A stretch of 64,000 nt of DNA from Verrucomicrobiota bacterium (GCA_003218375.1 QHNH01000028.1:1-64000), one strand, 5' to 3'; positions 53,087 through 63,046 are shown, numbered from the stretch's first letter. Notes: generated by a model not told the origin, from the letters alone. Numbers and translations: made by a program.

Positions 53087-54151
53087 ATGGCAGCGTCCGC
53101 CGCGAACGATCAGGGTAAACTCGCTCACGTCGATGAATATCTTGCCGTCGGACAGGAGGGCGGCGCGTCGGATGTTCATCTTGGTGTAAACGCGCCGCCG
53201 ATCTGGCGCCTCCACGGAATTCTCCAGCCGATCTGGCCCGACGCCGCGAAGCTGGTGAGCGATGAAACCGCCGCCCTCGCCGAAGGGTTCCTGACCGACG
53301 TGCAAAAAATCCAGCTCAACGAGCGCGGCGACGCGGACTTCGCCTATGCGAATGCGCTTGGCCGCTTCCGGGCCAGTGTCGTGCGGCAGCGGCTCGGGAT
53401 CGATCTGGTGTTTCGCATCATCAACACAAAGGTGCGAACGATGGATGAGCTGGGCTTGCCGGAGAGCCTCAAATTGCTGACTCGCTACCAGAATGGGCTC
53501 ATCCTGGTGACCGGCCCGGTCGGCAGCGGCAAATCGACGACGCTGGCCGCCCTCGTCGAGCAGGTAAATCTCGAGCGGCGCGAGCACATCATCACGCTCG
53601 AGGACCCGATCGAATACATTTTCGAGCCGAAAGGCTGCCACATCACTCAACGCGAAGTGCACACCCACACCCGCTCGTTCGGCGCGGCCTTGCGCGGCGC
53701 GCTCCGCGAAGATCCCGATGTCATTATGGTGGGCGAAATGCGCGACCTGGAAACGATCTCGCTTGCCATCACCGCGGCGGAAACGGGGCACCTGGTTCTC
53801 GGGACCCTTCACACGAGCAACGCCTCGCGCACGCTGGATCGCCTGCTCGATGTTTTCCCGGTCGATCAACAGGAACAAATCCGGATCATGGTGAGCGAAT
53901 CGCTCCGCGGAATTATCAGCCAGCAACTGGTGCCGCGCGCCGACGGCAAAGGCCGCGTCCTGGCGCTGGAAACGCTGACCAATACGCCGGCTGTCGCGAA
54001 CGTGATTCGCGAAGCGAAAACCTACATGCTCCCCGGCATTATCCAGACCGGCAAGAAACAGGGAATGCAGGCGATGGACGATGCGCTGGCGGCGCTGGCC
54101 GAGCGCGGACTTGTTGCCGCCGAAGAAGCCGACGCGCGGCTAAAAGGATGA
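53087..54151 (+). CDS. pilT: Type IV pilus retraction ATPase PilT (copy 1)
   Basis: 354 residues. Hexameric motor that disassembles type IV pili. GGASDVHLGVNAPPIWRLHG N-terminal region, Walker A GPVGSGKSTT, the Asp box LEDPIEYIFEPK, Walker B region ALREDPDVIMVGEMRDLETI, His box TGHLVLGTLHTSNAS. Ends at a word repeat whose GGATGA supplies the stop. A second pilT-type gene follows. No pilB or pilC in the window. Confidence 0.95.
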   Translation: MAASAANDQGKLAHVDEYLAVGQEGGASDVHLGVNAPPIWRLHGILQPIWPDAAKLVSDETAALAEGFLTDVQKIQLNERGDADFAYANALGRFRASVVRQRLGIDLVFRIINTKVRTMDELGLPESLKLLTRYQNGLILVTGPVGSGKSTTLAALVEQVNLERREHIITLEDPIEYIFEPKGCHITQREVHTHTRSFGAALRGALREDPDVIMVGEMRDLETISLAITAAETGHLVLGTLHTSNASRTLDRLLDVFPVDQQEQIRIMVSESLRGIISQQLVPRADGKGRVLALETLTNTPAVANVIREAKTYMLPGIIQTGKKQGMQAMDDALAALAERGLVAAEEADARLKG

Positions 54152-54236
54152 AGGAGGAAGGATGAAGGATGAAAGATGAAAGAAGAGTGAAGGTTTCCCG
54201 GTTTCATCCTTCATCCCTCATCCTTCATCCTTTCTG
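54147..54236. repeat. Word-repeat palindrome (word GGATGAA)
   Basis: Left arm: GGATGAAGGAGGAAGGATGA then AGGATGAAAGATGAAAG; right arm: TTTCATCCTTCATCCCTCAT then CCTTCATCCTTT. The stop TGA of pilT copy 1 is the first word. It fills the whole gap between the two pilT genes. Confidence 0.85.
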
Positions 54237-54239
54237 ACC

Positions 54240-55397
54240 ATGCCCTACATCGACCAATTCCTTTCCGTCATCGTCGCGCAAAACGGCTCGGATCTGCACA
54301 TCGGCGAAGGGCAGCCGCCGAAAATGAGGCGGCACGGTGACGTGAAACCGATCCGCGCCGAGCCGGTGACGCGCGATGAGGCCGTGGGAATGCTGAGCGA
54401 GATTTGCGGGGCGCAAAGCTGGGAGCTGTTCGAGGAACGGGGCGACCTGGATTTTGCCTACGAGATGGATGAGCGGTCGCGCTTTCGCTGCAATTTTCTC
54501 AAGCAGACCAACGGCTACGGTGCCGTTTTTCGTTTGATCCCGACGAAGATTGCGACCCTGGACCAACTGGGGATCCCGCCGGTAGTGAAACGCTTCGGAC
54601 ATCTGCGCGGCGGACTTGTCCTGGTGACGGGACCGACAGGCTCGGGCAAATCGACGACGCTGGCCGCGTTGATCGACTACATTAACGATAACTTTTCCCG
54701 GCACATCGTCACGGTCGAGGAGCCGATCGAGTTCGTGCACAGCAACAAGCGCAGCATCATCACCCAGCGGGAAGTGCCGGTGGATTGCATCTCGTTTCCG
54801 GACGGATTGAAAGCGGCCTTGCGCGAGGATGCCGACATCGTGCTCGTGGGCGAGATGCGCGATCTCGAGACGATCTCGCTCGCGCTCACCGCCGCAGAGA
54901 CCGGGCTCCTGGTTTTCGGAACGCTGCACACGAACAATGCGCGCAAGACGATCGACCGCATGGTCGACGTGTTCCCCGCGAACAAACAGGCGCAGGCCAG
55001 GACGATGTTGGCCAATTCGCTCCGCGGCGTGCTCGCGCAATTACTCCTGAAAAAAGCGGACGGTTCCGGCCGGCTGGCCGTGAATGAAATCCTGATCGCG
55101 AGCCCGGCGGTCTCGGCCATTATTCGCGAAGGCGCGACCCAGAAACTTCAGGACGTGATCGTTTCCGGCAAAGGGCAGGGAATGCAATTCATGGACGACG
55201 CCATCCACGCCTTGCTCGAGACTGGCGCTGTTTCGCCGCATGAGGCGTTCATGAAAGCGATCGACAAAAACCGGTTCAAGCAATTCCTGCCGCCAGACGA
55301 AGCTGCGCTCAGCAATTCCGCCGGGGCCGCCCCGGACGATGCGAAGCGCGCCCCGGGCGATTTTGTGAAACCACGGGAGCGCCGGCGCGGAACATAG
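54240..55397 (+). CDS. PilT/PilU-type retraction ATPase (copy 2)
   Basis: 385 residues, paralogue of the gene before it. Walker A GPTGSGKSTT, VEEPIEFVHSNKRSII, LREDADIVLVGEMRDLETI and TGLLVFGTLHTNNA. The C-terminal ~60 residues are a low-complexity, Pro/Ala-rich extension not found in copy 1. PilU-type partners work together with PilT; the assignment is by context only. Confidence 0.93.
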   Translation: MPYIDQFLSVIVAQNGSDLHIGEGQPPKMRRHGDVKPIRAEPVTRDEAVGMLSEICGAQSWELFEERGDLDFAYEMDERSRFRCNFLKQTNGYGAVFRLIPTKIATLDQLGIPPVVKRFGHLRGGLVLVTGPTGSGKSTTLAALIDYINDNFSRHIVTVEEPIEFVHSNKRSIITQREVPVDCISFPDGLKAALREDADIVLVGEMRDLETISLALTAAETGLLVFGTLHTNNARKTIDRMVDVFPANKQAQARTMLANSLRGVLAQLLLKKADGSGRLAVNEILIASPAVSAIIREGATQKLQDVIVSGKGQGMQFMDDAIHALLETGAVSPHEAFMKAIDKNRFKQFLPPDEAALSNSAGAAPDDAKRAPGDFVKPRERRRGT

Positions 55398-55410
55398 GCT
55401 TCTAGCCGGC

Positions 55411-55503
55411 CTCGGAGGGACGTGCTTCCGCACGTCAGACTATTTTCGCCGTCGCTCTGAGGCTCAGAAAAGATGGGACGTGCAGAAGCACGTCCCTCCG
55501 AGA
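55411..55503. repeat. CTCGGAGGGACG palindrome
   Basis: Starts CTCGGAGGGACGTGCTTCCG and CACGTC; ends GGGACGTGCAGAAGCACGTC and CCTCCGAG. Each half is a hairpin and the ends are complementary. Its left half recurs inside dnaX. Gap between pilT copy 2 and the prepilin gene (convergent). Confidence 0.85.
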
Positions 55504-55504
55504 G

Positions 55505-55540
55505 TAAAAAACACAAAAGGCAGGCTTGCGCCTGCCTTCG
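55505..55540 (-). terminator. Rho-independent terminator of the prepilin gene
   Basis: On the minus strand: AAGGCAGGCGCAAGCCTGCC followed by TTTTGTGTTTTTT. A perfect seven-base-pair GC stem with a four-base loop and a T-run 30 bases after the prepilin stop. Confidence 0.85.
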
Positions 55541-55569
55541 TGCGTTTCAGAAATGAGTCTTGTCGCGTC

Positions 55570-55968
55570 TTAGTTGTAGGGAGACCAGAAGGCGACGTCC
55601 GTCACGTCGGAGAGCGCGGTCTTGCTGGTCGCGGGAACCTGCGGAAGCACGTCCACCGTCTGCGGGCCGTACGAGTTACCCAGAATGTCCAGCCCCGTGG
55701 AATACAGGTTGGTGCCCTTCTTGAGATAATTCGTCCAGTCCGTGACCGCGACGGGATCGCCGCTCTTCTTGGCGGTTTCGATCGCGTACTGGTCGACGGC
55801 GGAGTCGATGAGGCGAAGATCGTTAATGATGCGGCTGGCCTGGGAGCGTTTGCGGGCCCGGAGAAAACCGGGAACAGCGATGGCGGCCAACAGGGCGATG
55901 ATGGCCACGACAATCATGATTTCAACCAGGGTAAAACCGGTCCGGCGCGAACTGAGATTCATTTTCAT
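55570..55968 (-). CDS. Type IV prepilin / type II pseudopilin
   Basis: 132 residues. Class III signal: RRTG|FTLVEIMIVVAIIALLAAIA, cleavage after Gly11 with Glu5 of the mature protein (Glu16). Then an alpha helix (RARKRSQASRIINDLRLIDSAVDQY) and a short beta region. GspG-like pseudopilins look alike; major pilin versus pseudopilin not decided. Located next to two PilT ATPases, which favours the pilus. The ATG at 55968 is preferred to 55992. Confidence 0.9.
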   Translation of the reverse strand: MKMNLSSRRTGFTLVEIMIVVAIIALLAAIAVPGFLRARKRSQASRIINDLRLIDSAVDQYAIETAKKSGDPVAVTDWTNYLKKGTNLYSTGLDILGNSYGPQTVDVLPQVPATSKTALSDVTDVAFWSPYN

Positions 55969-56091
55969 TGTTCCAGAAATTATAGCAACCATTGTGCCAA
56001 CGTATCGACGGCCGATATATTATTCCCACAGCTTAAAAATCTCTTTTTTTGAGCTATACAGGAAAATTACCTTCCGTTAATTATTGCCCGC

Positions 56092-56505
56092 GTGACACCC
56101 GAGTTGCACCCGGAGGATTACGACGCGCTCGCCACTTTCCGCTACGAGCTCCGAAAGTTTCTCAGCTTCAGTAAGCGGGCTTTGGCCGCCGAAGCCGAGC
56201 TGACCCCGGAGCAATACGAAGCGCTTCTCGCCCTGAAGGCGTTCTCAAGTTCGACCGGCCTCAGCATCGGAGATTTAAGCGAACGGCTGCAGGTGAAACA
56301 TCACACCGCGGTAAGCCTGGTCGATAAACTCGAGCAACTTCAATTTGTCCATCGAGAGCAAGGGACCGCGGATCGGCGACAGGTTTTCGTTACCCTGACC
56401 CCGGCTGGCTCCCGCGTGCTGGCGAAAGTCGCGGTGCTTCACCGGCGCGAGATGCGGATCCGAAGCCCGGAGATGATCGAAGCGTTGCTCCGGCTGCGGA
56501 AGTGA
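56092..56505 (+). CDS. MarR family transcriptional regulator
   Basis: 137 residues. Winged helix: ELTPEQYEALLALKAF, LSIGDLSERLQVKHHTAVSLVDKLEQLQFV (recognition helix) and the wing REQGTADRRQVFVTLTPAGSRVL with the DxRxxxLxLT motif in variant form. GTG start. It may control its own divergent gap with the prepilin gene (123 bases); no palindromic operator was identified. Confidence 0.88.
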   Translation: MTPELHPEDYDALATFRYELRKFLSFSKRALAAEAELTPEQYEALLALKAFSSSTGLSIGDLSERLQVKHHTAVSLVDKLEQLQFVHREQGTADRRQVFVTLTPAGSRVLAKVAVLHRREMRIRSPEMIEALLRLRK

Positions 56506-56552
56506 CGGCGCCGGGAACCCATCTGGCCCCGTGAAAGATACGTTGCGCCTCG

Positions 56553-57212
56553 TTGACAGAAAAAATCGCGGGTGATACCGTCGCCGCAATTTACGCAAAG
56601 GTGCAGACGCTACTCAATAGTCAGGTGCTGGTGCTCAACCGTCTGTGGCAGGCGGTCAATATCTGCTCGGCGCGCCGCGCGTTCACCTTGCTTTATCAAG
56701 GCCACGCCCAAGTGGTATCTTCCGATCCGGCCAACAATTTTCTGACCCATGACTTCGACAGCTGGCGCGATTTCTCGGTGGCGGCGCCGGACCACGAAGT
56801 CGTTACCACCATCTCGTGGAAGATTCGGGTGCCACGGGTCATCGTCCTGCTTTTGTTCGATCGGTTGCCGAAAAAGGAAGTGAAGTTCACCCGGCACAAC
56901 GTTTTCGAGCGGGACAAGAACACCTGCCAGTATTGCGGCGCAATTTTTGAGCGGACGGATTTGAACCTCGATCACGTGCTGCCGCGGGACCGCGGCGGGC
57001 TGACGACGTGGGAGAATGTGGTCTGCTCGTGCATCGCGTGTAATACGCGGAAGGGTAACCGCCTCCCGCACGAAGCCCACATGACGCTGATCCGCCGGCC
57101 GAAGCGCCCGAAGTGGCGGCCGTTCGTGCACGTGACGTTCAGCTCGCAGCATCACGAGAGCTGGCGGCACTTCGTCGATCTCGCTTACTGGAACGTCGAG
57201 TTGAGCGATTAA
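56553..57212 (+). CDS. HNH endonuclease family protein
   Basis: 219 residues from TTG 56553, or 203 from GTG 56601, which starts near the usual family start (LLNSQVLVLNRLWQAVNICSARRAFTLLYQGHA). HNH region: CQYCGAIFERTDLNLDHVLPRDRGGLTTWENVVCSCIACNTRKGNRLP, with two CxxC zinc pairs, the DHVLPR histidine and the N-x8-C-x2-CN end. This PF14279-type family is common, often chromosomal and not part of restriction systems. Its last 35 bases recur at 63047-63081. Confidence 0.88.
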   Translation: MTEKIAGDTVAAIYAKVQTLLNSQVLVLNRLWQAVNICSARRAFTLLYQGHAQVVSSDPANNFLTHDFDSWRDFSVAAPDHEVVTTISWKIRVPRVIVLLLFDRLPKKEVKFTRHNVFERDKNTCQYCGAIFERTDLNLDHVLPRDRGGLTTWENVVCSCIACNTRKGNRLPHEAHMTLIRRPKRPKWRPFVHVTFSSQHHESWRHFVDLAYWNVELSD

Positions 57213-57214
57213 GG

Positions 57215-57304
57215 AGCGGTTGAAGCGTTGATGAGTTAAAGCGTTGCAGCGAATCGCCTTTTCTCCCACTTCAACGCTTTAACTCTTCAACGAATCAACG
57301 CGCT
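57215..57304. repeat. Word-repeat palindrome (word GTTGAAGC)
   Basis: Left arm: CGGTTGAAGCGTTGATGAGT and TAAAGCGTTGCAGCG; right arm: CACTTCAACGCTTTAACTCT and TCAACGAATCAACGCG. Same word family as 17344-17427. Its right arm provides the stop codon (TGA) of the nuoN fragment. Confidence 0.8.
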
Positions 57305-57460
57305 TAACACCGGCTGCGGATAGATCCCGAGAAGGATGATGCCCGCTATCATCGCGAGCACCGCCAGCCGCGAGGTGCCGCCCAACGGGTCCGCGCCATC
57401 GGTGGCTCGACCGGCCAGGGCGACTGGAGCGATCCTGTCTCCCACCGGGCGATGTAAAAG
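57287..57460 (-). pseudogene. Fragment of a nuoN 3' end (first copy)
   Basis: The minus strand encodes about 55 residues ending GTSRLAVLAMIAGIILLGIY and PQPVLSALIR, the end of a NuoN protein. The intact copy at the window's right end reads GISRLAMLAMMAGIIVLGIY and PQPVVNSLRR. Upstream the frame decays into unrelated sequence near 57440-57460. It has no start. Confidence 0.85.
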
Positions 57461-57480
57461 CGACACAGTGAGTATGCGAA

Positions 57481-57511
57481 ACGGGCGGGTTCACATCCCG
57501 CCCGTTTTGTT
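57481..57511 (+). terminator. Rho-independent terminator
   Basis: ACGGGCGGG-TTCACAT-CCCGCCCGT followed by TTTTGTT. Perfect nine-base-pair stem with a T-tract on the plus strand. No complete plus-strand gene ends right here; it may have come with the insertion or may serve the minus-strand small genes from the other side. Confidence 0.75.
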
Positions 57512-57583
57512 ATCCTGAGAACAAGTAAAGAGTTCGATGACTTTCGCCGAGATTCACAGACTGACCCTCTGTCACCATTCGAG

Positions 57584-58084
57584 TTATTGCTCCAAGAGAG
57601 TGCGTTTTTGATTAAGCCCCTCCATCCAATAGGAGAACTTTGCGGGCATCGGTACCACATTTCCGACATCTGTGACGTTAAACTCAGACTCAATCGTAGG
57701 AGGATTCTTCTCATGAAATGTTGTGCGCACCTCCGCTGGATTTCTCAGGTCGATAATCCAAACGGCACTTCCATCCAGGATCGCCACATATTTTGCCGTT
57801 TCACCTTGGCAGAGTGCCACGAAGCATCCGGTTCCGCCGGTATTGCTCGGCATTGGCGAACACCACACGCGTTTAATGCGTTTGCCGGCAACAAATATGT
57901 CGACCGACCGACTAAAGAATTCGCCAGAAGCTCTATCCTCGTGACGAGTAATTAGAAGCGCGACGGAATCTGAGAGCGTCACTTTGGTTGTGAGAACACC
58001 GCCTAACGAATACAAATACAATACAGTACTGGCCGCGATGACGAGTGCCAACGCAATCTTATATGGAAAGCAGTTAATTCTCAT
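57584..58084 (-). CDS. Membrane-anchored small protein, Rhs-locus gene 3
   Basis: 166 residues: an N-terminal transmembrane segment (IALALVIAASTVLYLYSLG) and a probably periplasmic domain with VALLITRHEDRASGEFFSRSVDIFVAGKRI, CSPMPSNTGGTGCFVALCQ and AILDGSAVWIIDLRNPAEVR. Not recognised. The ATG lies inside the end of the preceding reading frame (11 bases overlap if its frameshift is repaired), so it is the last of three coupled genes: rhs, gene 2, gene 3. AT-rich. An immunity or accessory role is possible from position only. Confidence 0.65.
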   Translation of the reverse strand: MRINCFPYKIALALVIAASTVLYLYSLGGVLTTKVTLSDSVALLITRHEDRASGEFFSRSVDIFVAGKRIKRVWCSPMPSNTGGTGCFVALCQGETAKYVAILDGSAVWIIDLRNPAEVRTTFHEKNPPTIESEFNVTDVGNVVPMPAKFSYWMEGLNQKRTLLEQ

Positions 58085-58566
58085 CGAATTGGATACGCGG
58101 TTGTGAATTCAGAGTAATCGGTTGACGTAGTATTTCCCCCCAGAAGTCGAATACTCTCGTTTGCACGACTGAGCCTTGATCTTTGCGGCTCCTGCATACG
58201 ACCCAATGTCCCTTATCTATCGTGACGGTTGGCTTCGGTCTCCGGGAAATGCTGTTGAACTATATTGAGGGCTTCGGCTTCGCCCGGTAAGTTGAATTTC
58301 AATTCATCCTTCGCTTTTCGATAGCGAGTAAGAGAGCTCCTAATACTGCGATCGAGTGTTGAGATCGCTTTGTCATTACGTCCTTGAACTAAATCGTCCC
58401 GAATCGTCGCCAAAACGCTCGCGTTCGAAAGCCCAGACATAGCATCGCTGGCTTCCAAAAGGCGCGCTGCCTCTACGTCTCGATGGTACAGGAAAAATCC
58501 TTCGAGCACACATGCTCCGAAAAGCAATACAATGACTAACCTAGTTATTTTGTTTGCAATACTCAT
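58074..58566 (-). pseudogene. Membrane-anchored small protein, Rhs-locus gene 2, frameshifted
   Basis: ATG at 58566 overlaps the rhs C-terminal frame by 26 bases. First frame (to 58213): MSIANKITRLVIVLLFGACV anchor, then a charged helical domain (SVLATIRDDLVQGRNDKAISTLDRSIRSSLTRYRKAKDELKFNLPG). After QQHFPET it hits a stop, while a second frame continues KPTVTIDKGHWVVCRSRKDQ and on to a TAA at 58074-58076 inside the next gene's start. One extra base in ACCGAAG near 58238 explains it. Position directly after a Rhs C terminus is where immunity genes sit. Confidence 0.6.
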
Positions 58567-61500
58567 AAAGTTTCTCGCACCGATCAAGGCACCTCTGTTG
58601 CTGAGCGGAGGGTACGCACGATGATGATAGACAGCACGCTGAACACGCGTTGCGCGCAGCGACGCAGGCGGCGATTCGATTCATCATGCCTTTCACAAAT
58701 GGATTAAAGATCCTTCGTCCAGGTATGAAGGGTAATGTCATAGTCAATCCAGGGTTGTCTCCAGGCCAACAATCTTCGAGCCCGAGCGGATCAACCAGAT
58801 AAACGGGGTTATTTCTAACATACTGATAAAGATTCAGACCGCCATTCTCGCCAATGGGATCGCGACTAATCCACCGTCCAATTGTCGGATCGTAAGCTCG
58901 GTACATTGCGAGATAAAGATTGCTCGCCGTATGCCGGTAGTCACACTTCCCGCGCCATCCGTTAGCTCACGAATGCTCCCCAAGTGATCCTTCGCGTAAT
59001 AATAAACATCAGTTCCTGTTCCGCCGATTCGCTCCTCGCCGTTCGCGAAGTAGCGACGCGTCACGACATTGTTGCCGTCTCTTTCTTCCGCGATGCGGTT
59101 GCCGATCCAGACAAACTGTTTCGTGCTGGTTACCGTCGAGCCAGTTTTCTCGACGATCTTCTTGCGGTGACTCAATCCGTCGTAAGTGAACTCGGTCCGG
59201 TTATCGTTACCGGTGTAATTGATGGCGACGAGCCGGTTTGCCGCGTCCCATTCAAATGTGTTCCCGCCTCCTCGCCAATAAACCCGTCCAGTTAGATTGC
59301 CGCTTCGATCGTAATTGTAGATGTCGGCTGGCGGTGGCGGTGGCGGGTCGCCTTCACCTGGCTCGATCGGTCCCGGCCCGGGCGGTGGAGTCAAACCGTT
59401 TCCTGCCACCGAGTTGAGTTCATTCATCAGATTATCATAGTTTTCATCCTTCCGATCTTCGCTGGCGTCTCCGAACCCGCCGGGGTAAACATCGTAGATA
59501 TCGGTCTTCCGATTGCCGGCCTGGTCGTAGGTAAGGGCGTGGTCGTAGCCGCCGAACCTGAGAGGAGCCGTGCTGTTCTTCCAATCCACCAACTGGTCGG
59601 CCCCATCATATTGCAGATAGAGCGGCTGCGCCGCGGCGGCGTCGCTCTGTTTCGTCCATTGCGTGATCATGTGCTCTTTGTCATAGACATAATCAAACTT
59701 GGACAGGTTGCTCAGATTGGGGCGAAGATTTTGTAGTGTCTGCAACTGTTTGTCCCCGCTGTTGGGATAATAACTATAATTGGAGGTCTGTCCATTTGGG
59801 TAATGGAGCGTCTGCGGCCGGTTCGTAACGCCCACGTAAGTGTAGTCGGAGGTGCCGAGGTTGTTTACTTCACCATTCGTTCTGCCCAGACTGTCAAAAC
59901 CCACGGTGCTCGAGTTCGCTGTGCCATTGATCGAGCGATTTGTCGTCCGTCCCAGCTCATCATAACCGAACGTGACTGTATCATCAGTCAATGGCCCATC
60001 AACTGAGGCGAGTTGCCCGGCGCCAAGCGTCGGCGGTACAGTGATCGGATTATAGCCATAGGTCGTCGGGCCCGTGCCATCCGTCATGGTGGAGACCCGG
60101 TTGTAGTTCGGGTCGTAGGTGTAGCTGACGGTAGACGTGGGCGGATTCAGGGATTGCCCGCCAGCCGTAGTGTAGCTAACCTCTTTGAGGGTATCGTCCG
60201 CGAAATAAAGATAATTTGTTCGCTGGCTCTTGGCATCGGTCGATGATGTGAGCCGGCTCGTGGCACCGACGGTGTTTGGCAGCGTCTGGCCCTCGTAGAG
60301 GTAATCGATCGTGGTGCCATCCTGGAAAACCTTCTGGTAGATGCGGCTCTGGATATCGCGATAAAAGGTAGTGGTCTGATCCTTCGGATCTTTGATGCCG
60401 GTGAGCGAGCCACAAGTGCACCAGATATATTGCGTGGTTCGATTCTCCGGGTCTTTGATCGAATCCATGTGCTGGTTGCCATCATAATGCCGGTAAGTCC
60501 AGAGGCCGCGCCGGTCTCGGCTGCCGGTCAGGTCGAGCGTCATGGCCCCGGTGACATTGTCCGCGTATTGGAATTGCTCGAACGTAGTGTCGGGATACGT
60601 GACTTTGATCTTGCGATCGAGGTTGTCGTAATCAGTGATCGTAGCGTAGCCGTCCGTATCTGTGACGGTCTGAACCCGATTGAATGTATCGTAGCGGAAT
60701 GTTGTGACCGCCGAATTGCCGTTAAAAGGAGGGCTAGTTATCGATTCGAGATAGCCGACCGGCTTGGTGGGGGTGCCATCGCCGTAGGCGTAGGTTGTCA
60801 TCTCATTCTTGGCGTTGGTTCGCGTGAGAACCTGACCCTGTCCGTCATAAGTTTGGGTCGTGGGCTGGCCGGCCGCGTCCGTATCTGTGAGGGGTTCATG
60901 CAAAGAATTGTAGGTGGATTTCCGCAACAGCTCATTATTTGTGCCGGTCTTTTGCCGGATTTCGAGCAGGTCGATCTGATTGGTGTCGTACGTGTAACTT
61001 AGGACTCGGCCAACCGGATCGATGCTTTTCGTCGTTTTTCCAATACTGTTGTATTCGAACTGAGAAAGCTGCGTAGTTCCGTCCCCCAGCACTCGGGCGA
61101 CCTGCGAAGGGTTCGCGCTTGGCCCCGCATGCAAGTAGTCCGGTTGCCCAAGATAAGTAAACCAGACGCGGTTTTCGAGCGGCTGCTTCTTGCTCGATAC
61201 AATACCGGAGGTCGTGCCATCGGCGTTGAGGAGCCAATGCGTAATCTGAGCCTGGGTATAATCACCCGGCGCGACCAGCATTGCTTTCTTGTCCCAGTAA
61301 AATGTGTTCGCGGTGTTAAGGCCGGCATTCGTGATTCCGGGCGCATTGGGAGCAACTGGATCGCTCGCACTGATCTGCGACGTATTATCGCGGTATTCGA
61401 CACGCTCTTTGCCTCCTAGCGGATCAGTCGCCTCGATCTAGCGACTCGCGCTATCTTGCCCGCTGATGAATGTCGTAGGGCCGTAGGGCGTCGTAAGCGA

Positions 61501-62850
61501 AGCGATGGAATCCGTCCCCGAGGCGTAGGTGAAGCTGGATTGAATGCCGATCTCGTCGGTGATCTTCGTCAATTGCCCGTTCGTATACTCAAAAGTGGCG
61601 AATCGGCCGAAAGGATCAGTGATCTTAGTTATTTTGTATGGATCTGCTGTTAGTTCGTAGGAAACAAGAGTCTCTTTCAGAAGTGCATCTGTGATTTTCG
61701 TGACCCGAAGATTAGTATCATATTCAATGGCGAGCCTGTTGTTGGCCGGATCGTACATTTCGGTCATGAAGATCCTGCGCGGGTAAGAAGTGGCACCATC
61801 GCTTTTTTCGAAAACTTGTTTCGAACCATCGGGCATCCAACGCTCATAGCGATTTGCATTGATTTTGACGAGAACCGCATGGCTTTGAGGATCAGCCCTG
61901 AAAGTCTGTGAAACTGAATCGAAGCCAAAGACCTCGGCGCCGCCGCCCGGCATATATACGTTCGTCAGAGGCAATTGCCTGGTGGGATCGTCACTCACAT
62001 ACGAGAGCCAACCGAAGGTCCATTTAGGACCGAGGTTGGAGTAGGTGAAAGTCGATGGCTGCAGAGTATCCTTCTGGTTGTAGGTGACTGTGAGATTGAC
62101 CGCCGGGCCGTAGGCGGGCGAATAGCGCAGGGGCGTATCCTGGATGTTAAGGCTGACGAGCATCGCATGAATGCTATAGCGCGCCATCGCAACAGCCGGC
62201 GGCGTATTGCCGCCGCCGCAACTCGTGCAAGTTGGCTGATTACCGGCGACCCTTTCATCCGTACATGTAAGATTTGTGCCCTGTGCTGGAGCAGGACCGG
62301 CATAGACGGTCCAAATCTGATCCCCGCCGCTTGATTTCTGGCTGCCACACACCGGGTTGCACCCATTAAATCCGCCGTTACCGCTCTTGGTATAGGTGAA
62401 AGCCCAACCACCGCCGCGGGCGTCGCCGACGTAGGGATTGGGATCGCCATAATAGGTCTCAATGTGATGAGGAAAACCGAATCTGGATGTCGGGGTACCG
62501 ATGGCGTCAAACCGCTGCTGGCTCCCGAAAAATGTAATGGTGTAGACGGTAGTGCCCTGGGGCGTGCCCTGCGGAATATTGATGCCGGAGATGATCACAC
62601 GTCCTTGATCATCAATGATCCGAACGTTCGTCGTACCCACATTATTGTAAGGCCAATTCGGCGTGCCCGTCACGATGGATACAGTGCTGCTCGACGCATA
62701 ATCGAAAGCTGTTGCGGGCGCGTCGTAGTATGGTCGCTGTGAGTGATCATCCAGCGTCACAGCAACCTCCGCGACCACTTGCGGCGTAGCCGCCAATGCG
62801 AGAAACAGTATGGGTAGGAGTCGGACGGCGAAATTCATCAAGGAGGTCAT
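58541..62850 (-). pseudogene. Rhs/YD-repeat protein, stop codon and frame change
   Basis: Signal peptide (MTSLMNFAVRLLPILFLALA) then a ~450-residue N-terminal region, an in-frame TAG at 61438-61440 after GQDSASR, and the same frame continuing through YD repeats (YTYDTNQIDLLEIRQ, YGDGTPTKPVGYLESI, TFGYDELGRTTNRSI and others) to the core end DHLGSIRELTDG. Near 58938 the frame changes with loss of the usual YDPYGR segment and resumes LYLAMYRAYDPTIGRWISRD, then GLNLYQYVRNNPVYLVDPLGL. The last ~78 residues are a tip with nine cysteines. Repaired length is about 1430 residues. Such proteins carry polymorphic toxins at their tips. The coding parts look well preserved, so decay is recent. Confidence 0.85.
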
Positions 62851-63046
62851 GAGCGTGTGGCGAAAGTGCGTGCACTAACGCAGGGAGTCAGGTGCGGGGT
62901 TTTGGAGGTGTAGAGGTGTGATTCTAGAGGGCTGCTGTTCTGGAGTCGGCGTGTTTTAGCCGGTCGCGCGAGACATGCAAGAACTTTCTTTGCGAATTTC
63001 AAAAAAAGTCTTTAGCGACGACTTTTCGGATTGCGGGGCATTTCGT
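62851..63046. other. Upstream region of the rhs gene
   Basis: About 200 bases with no gene. It should hold the rhs promoter on the minus strand; an A-rich stretch near 62998-63010 is seen but no clear boxes. Its right edge is the junction with the second copy of the HNH gene end. Confidence 0.4.
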
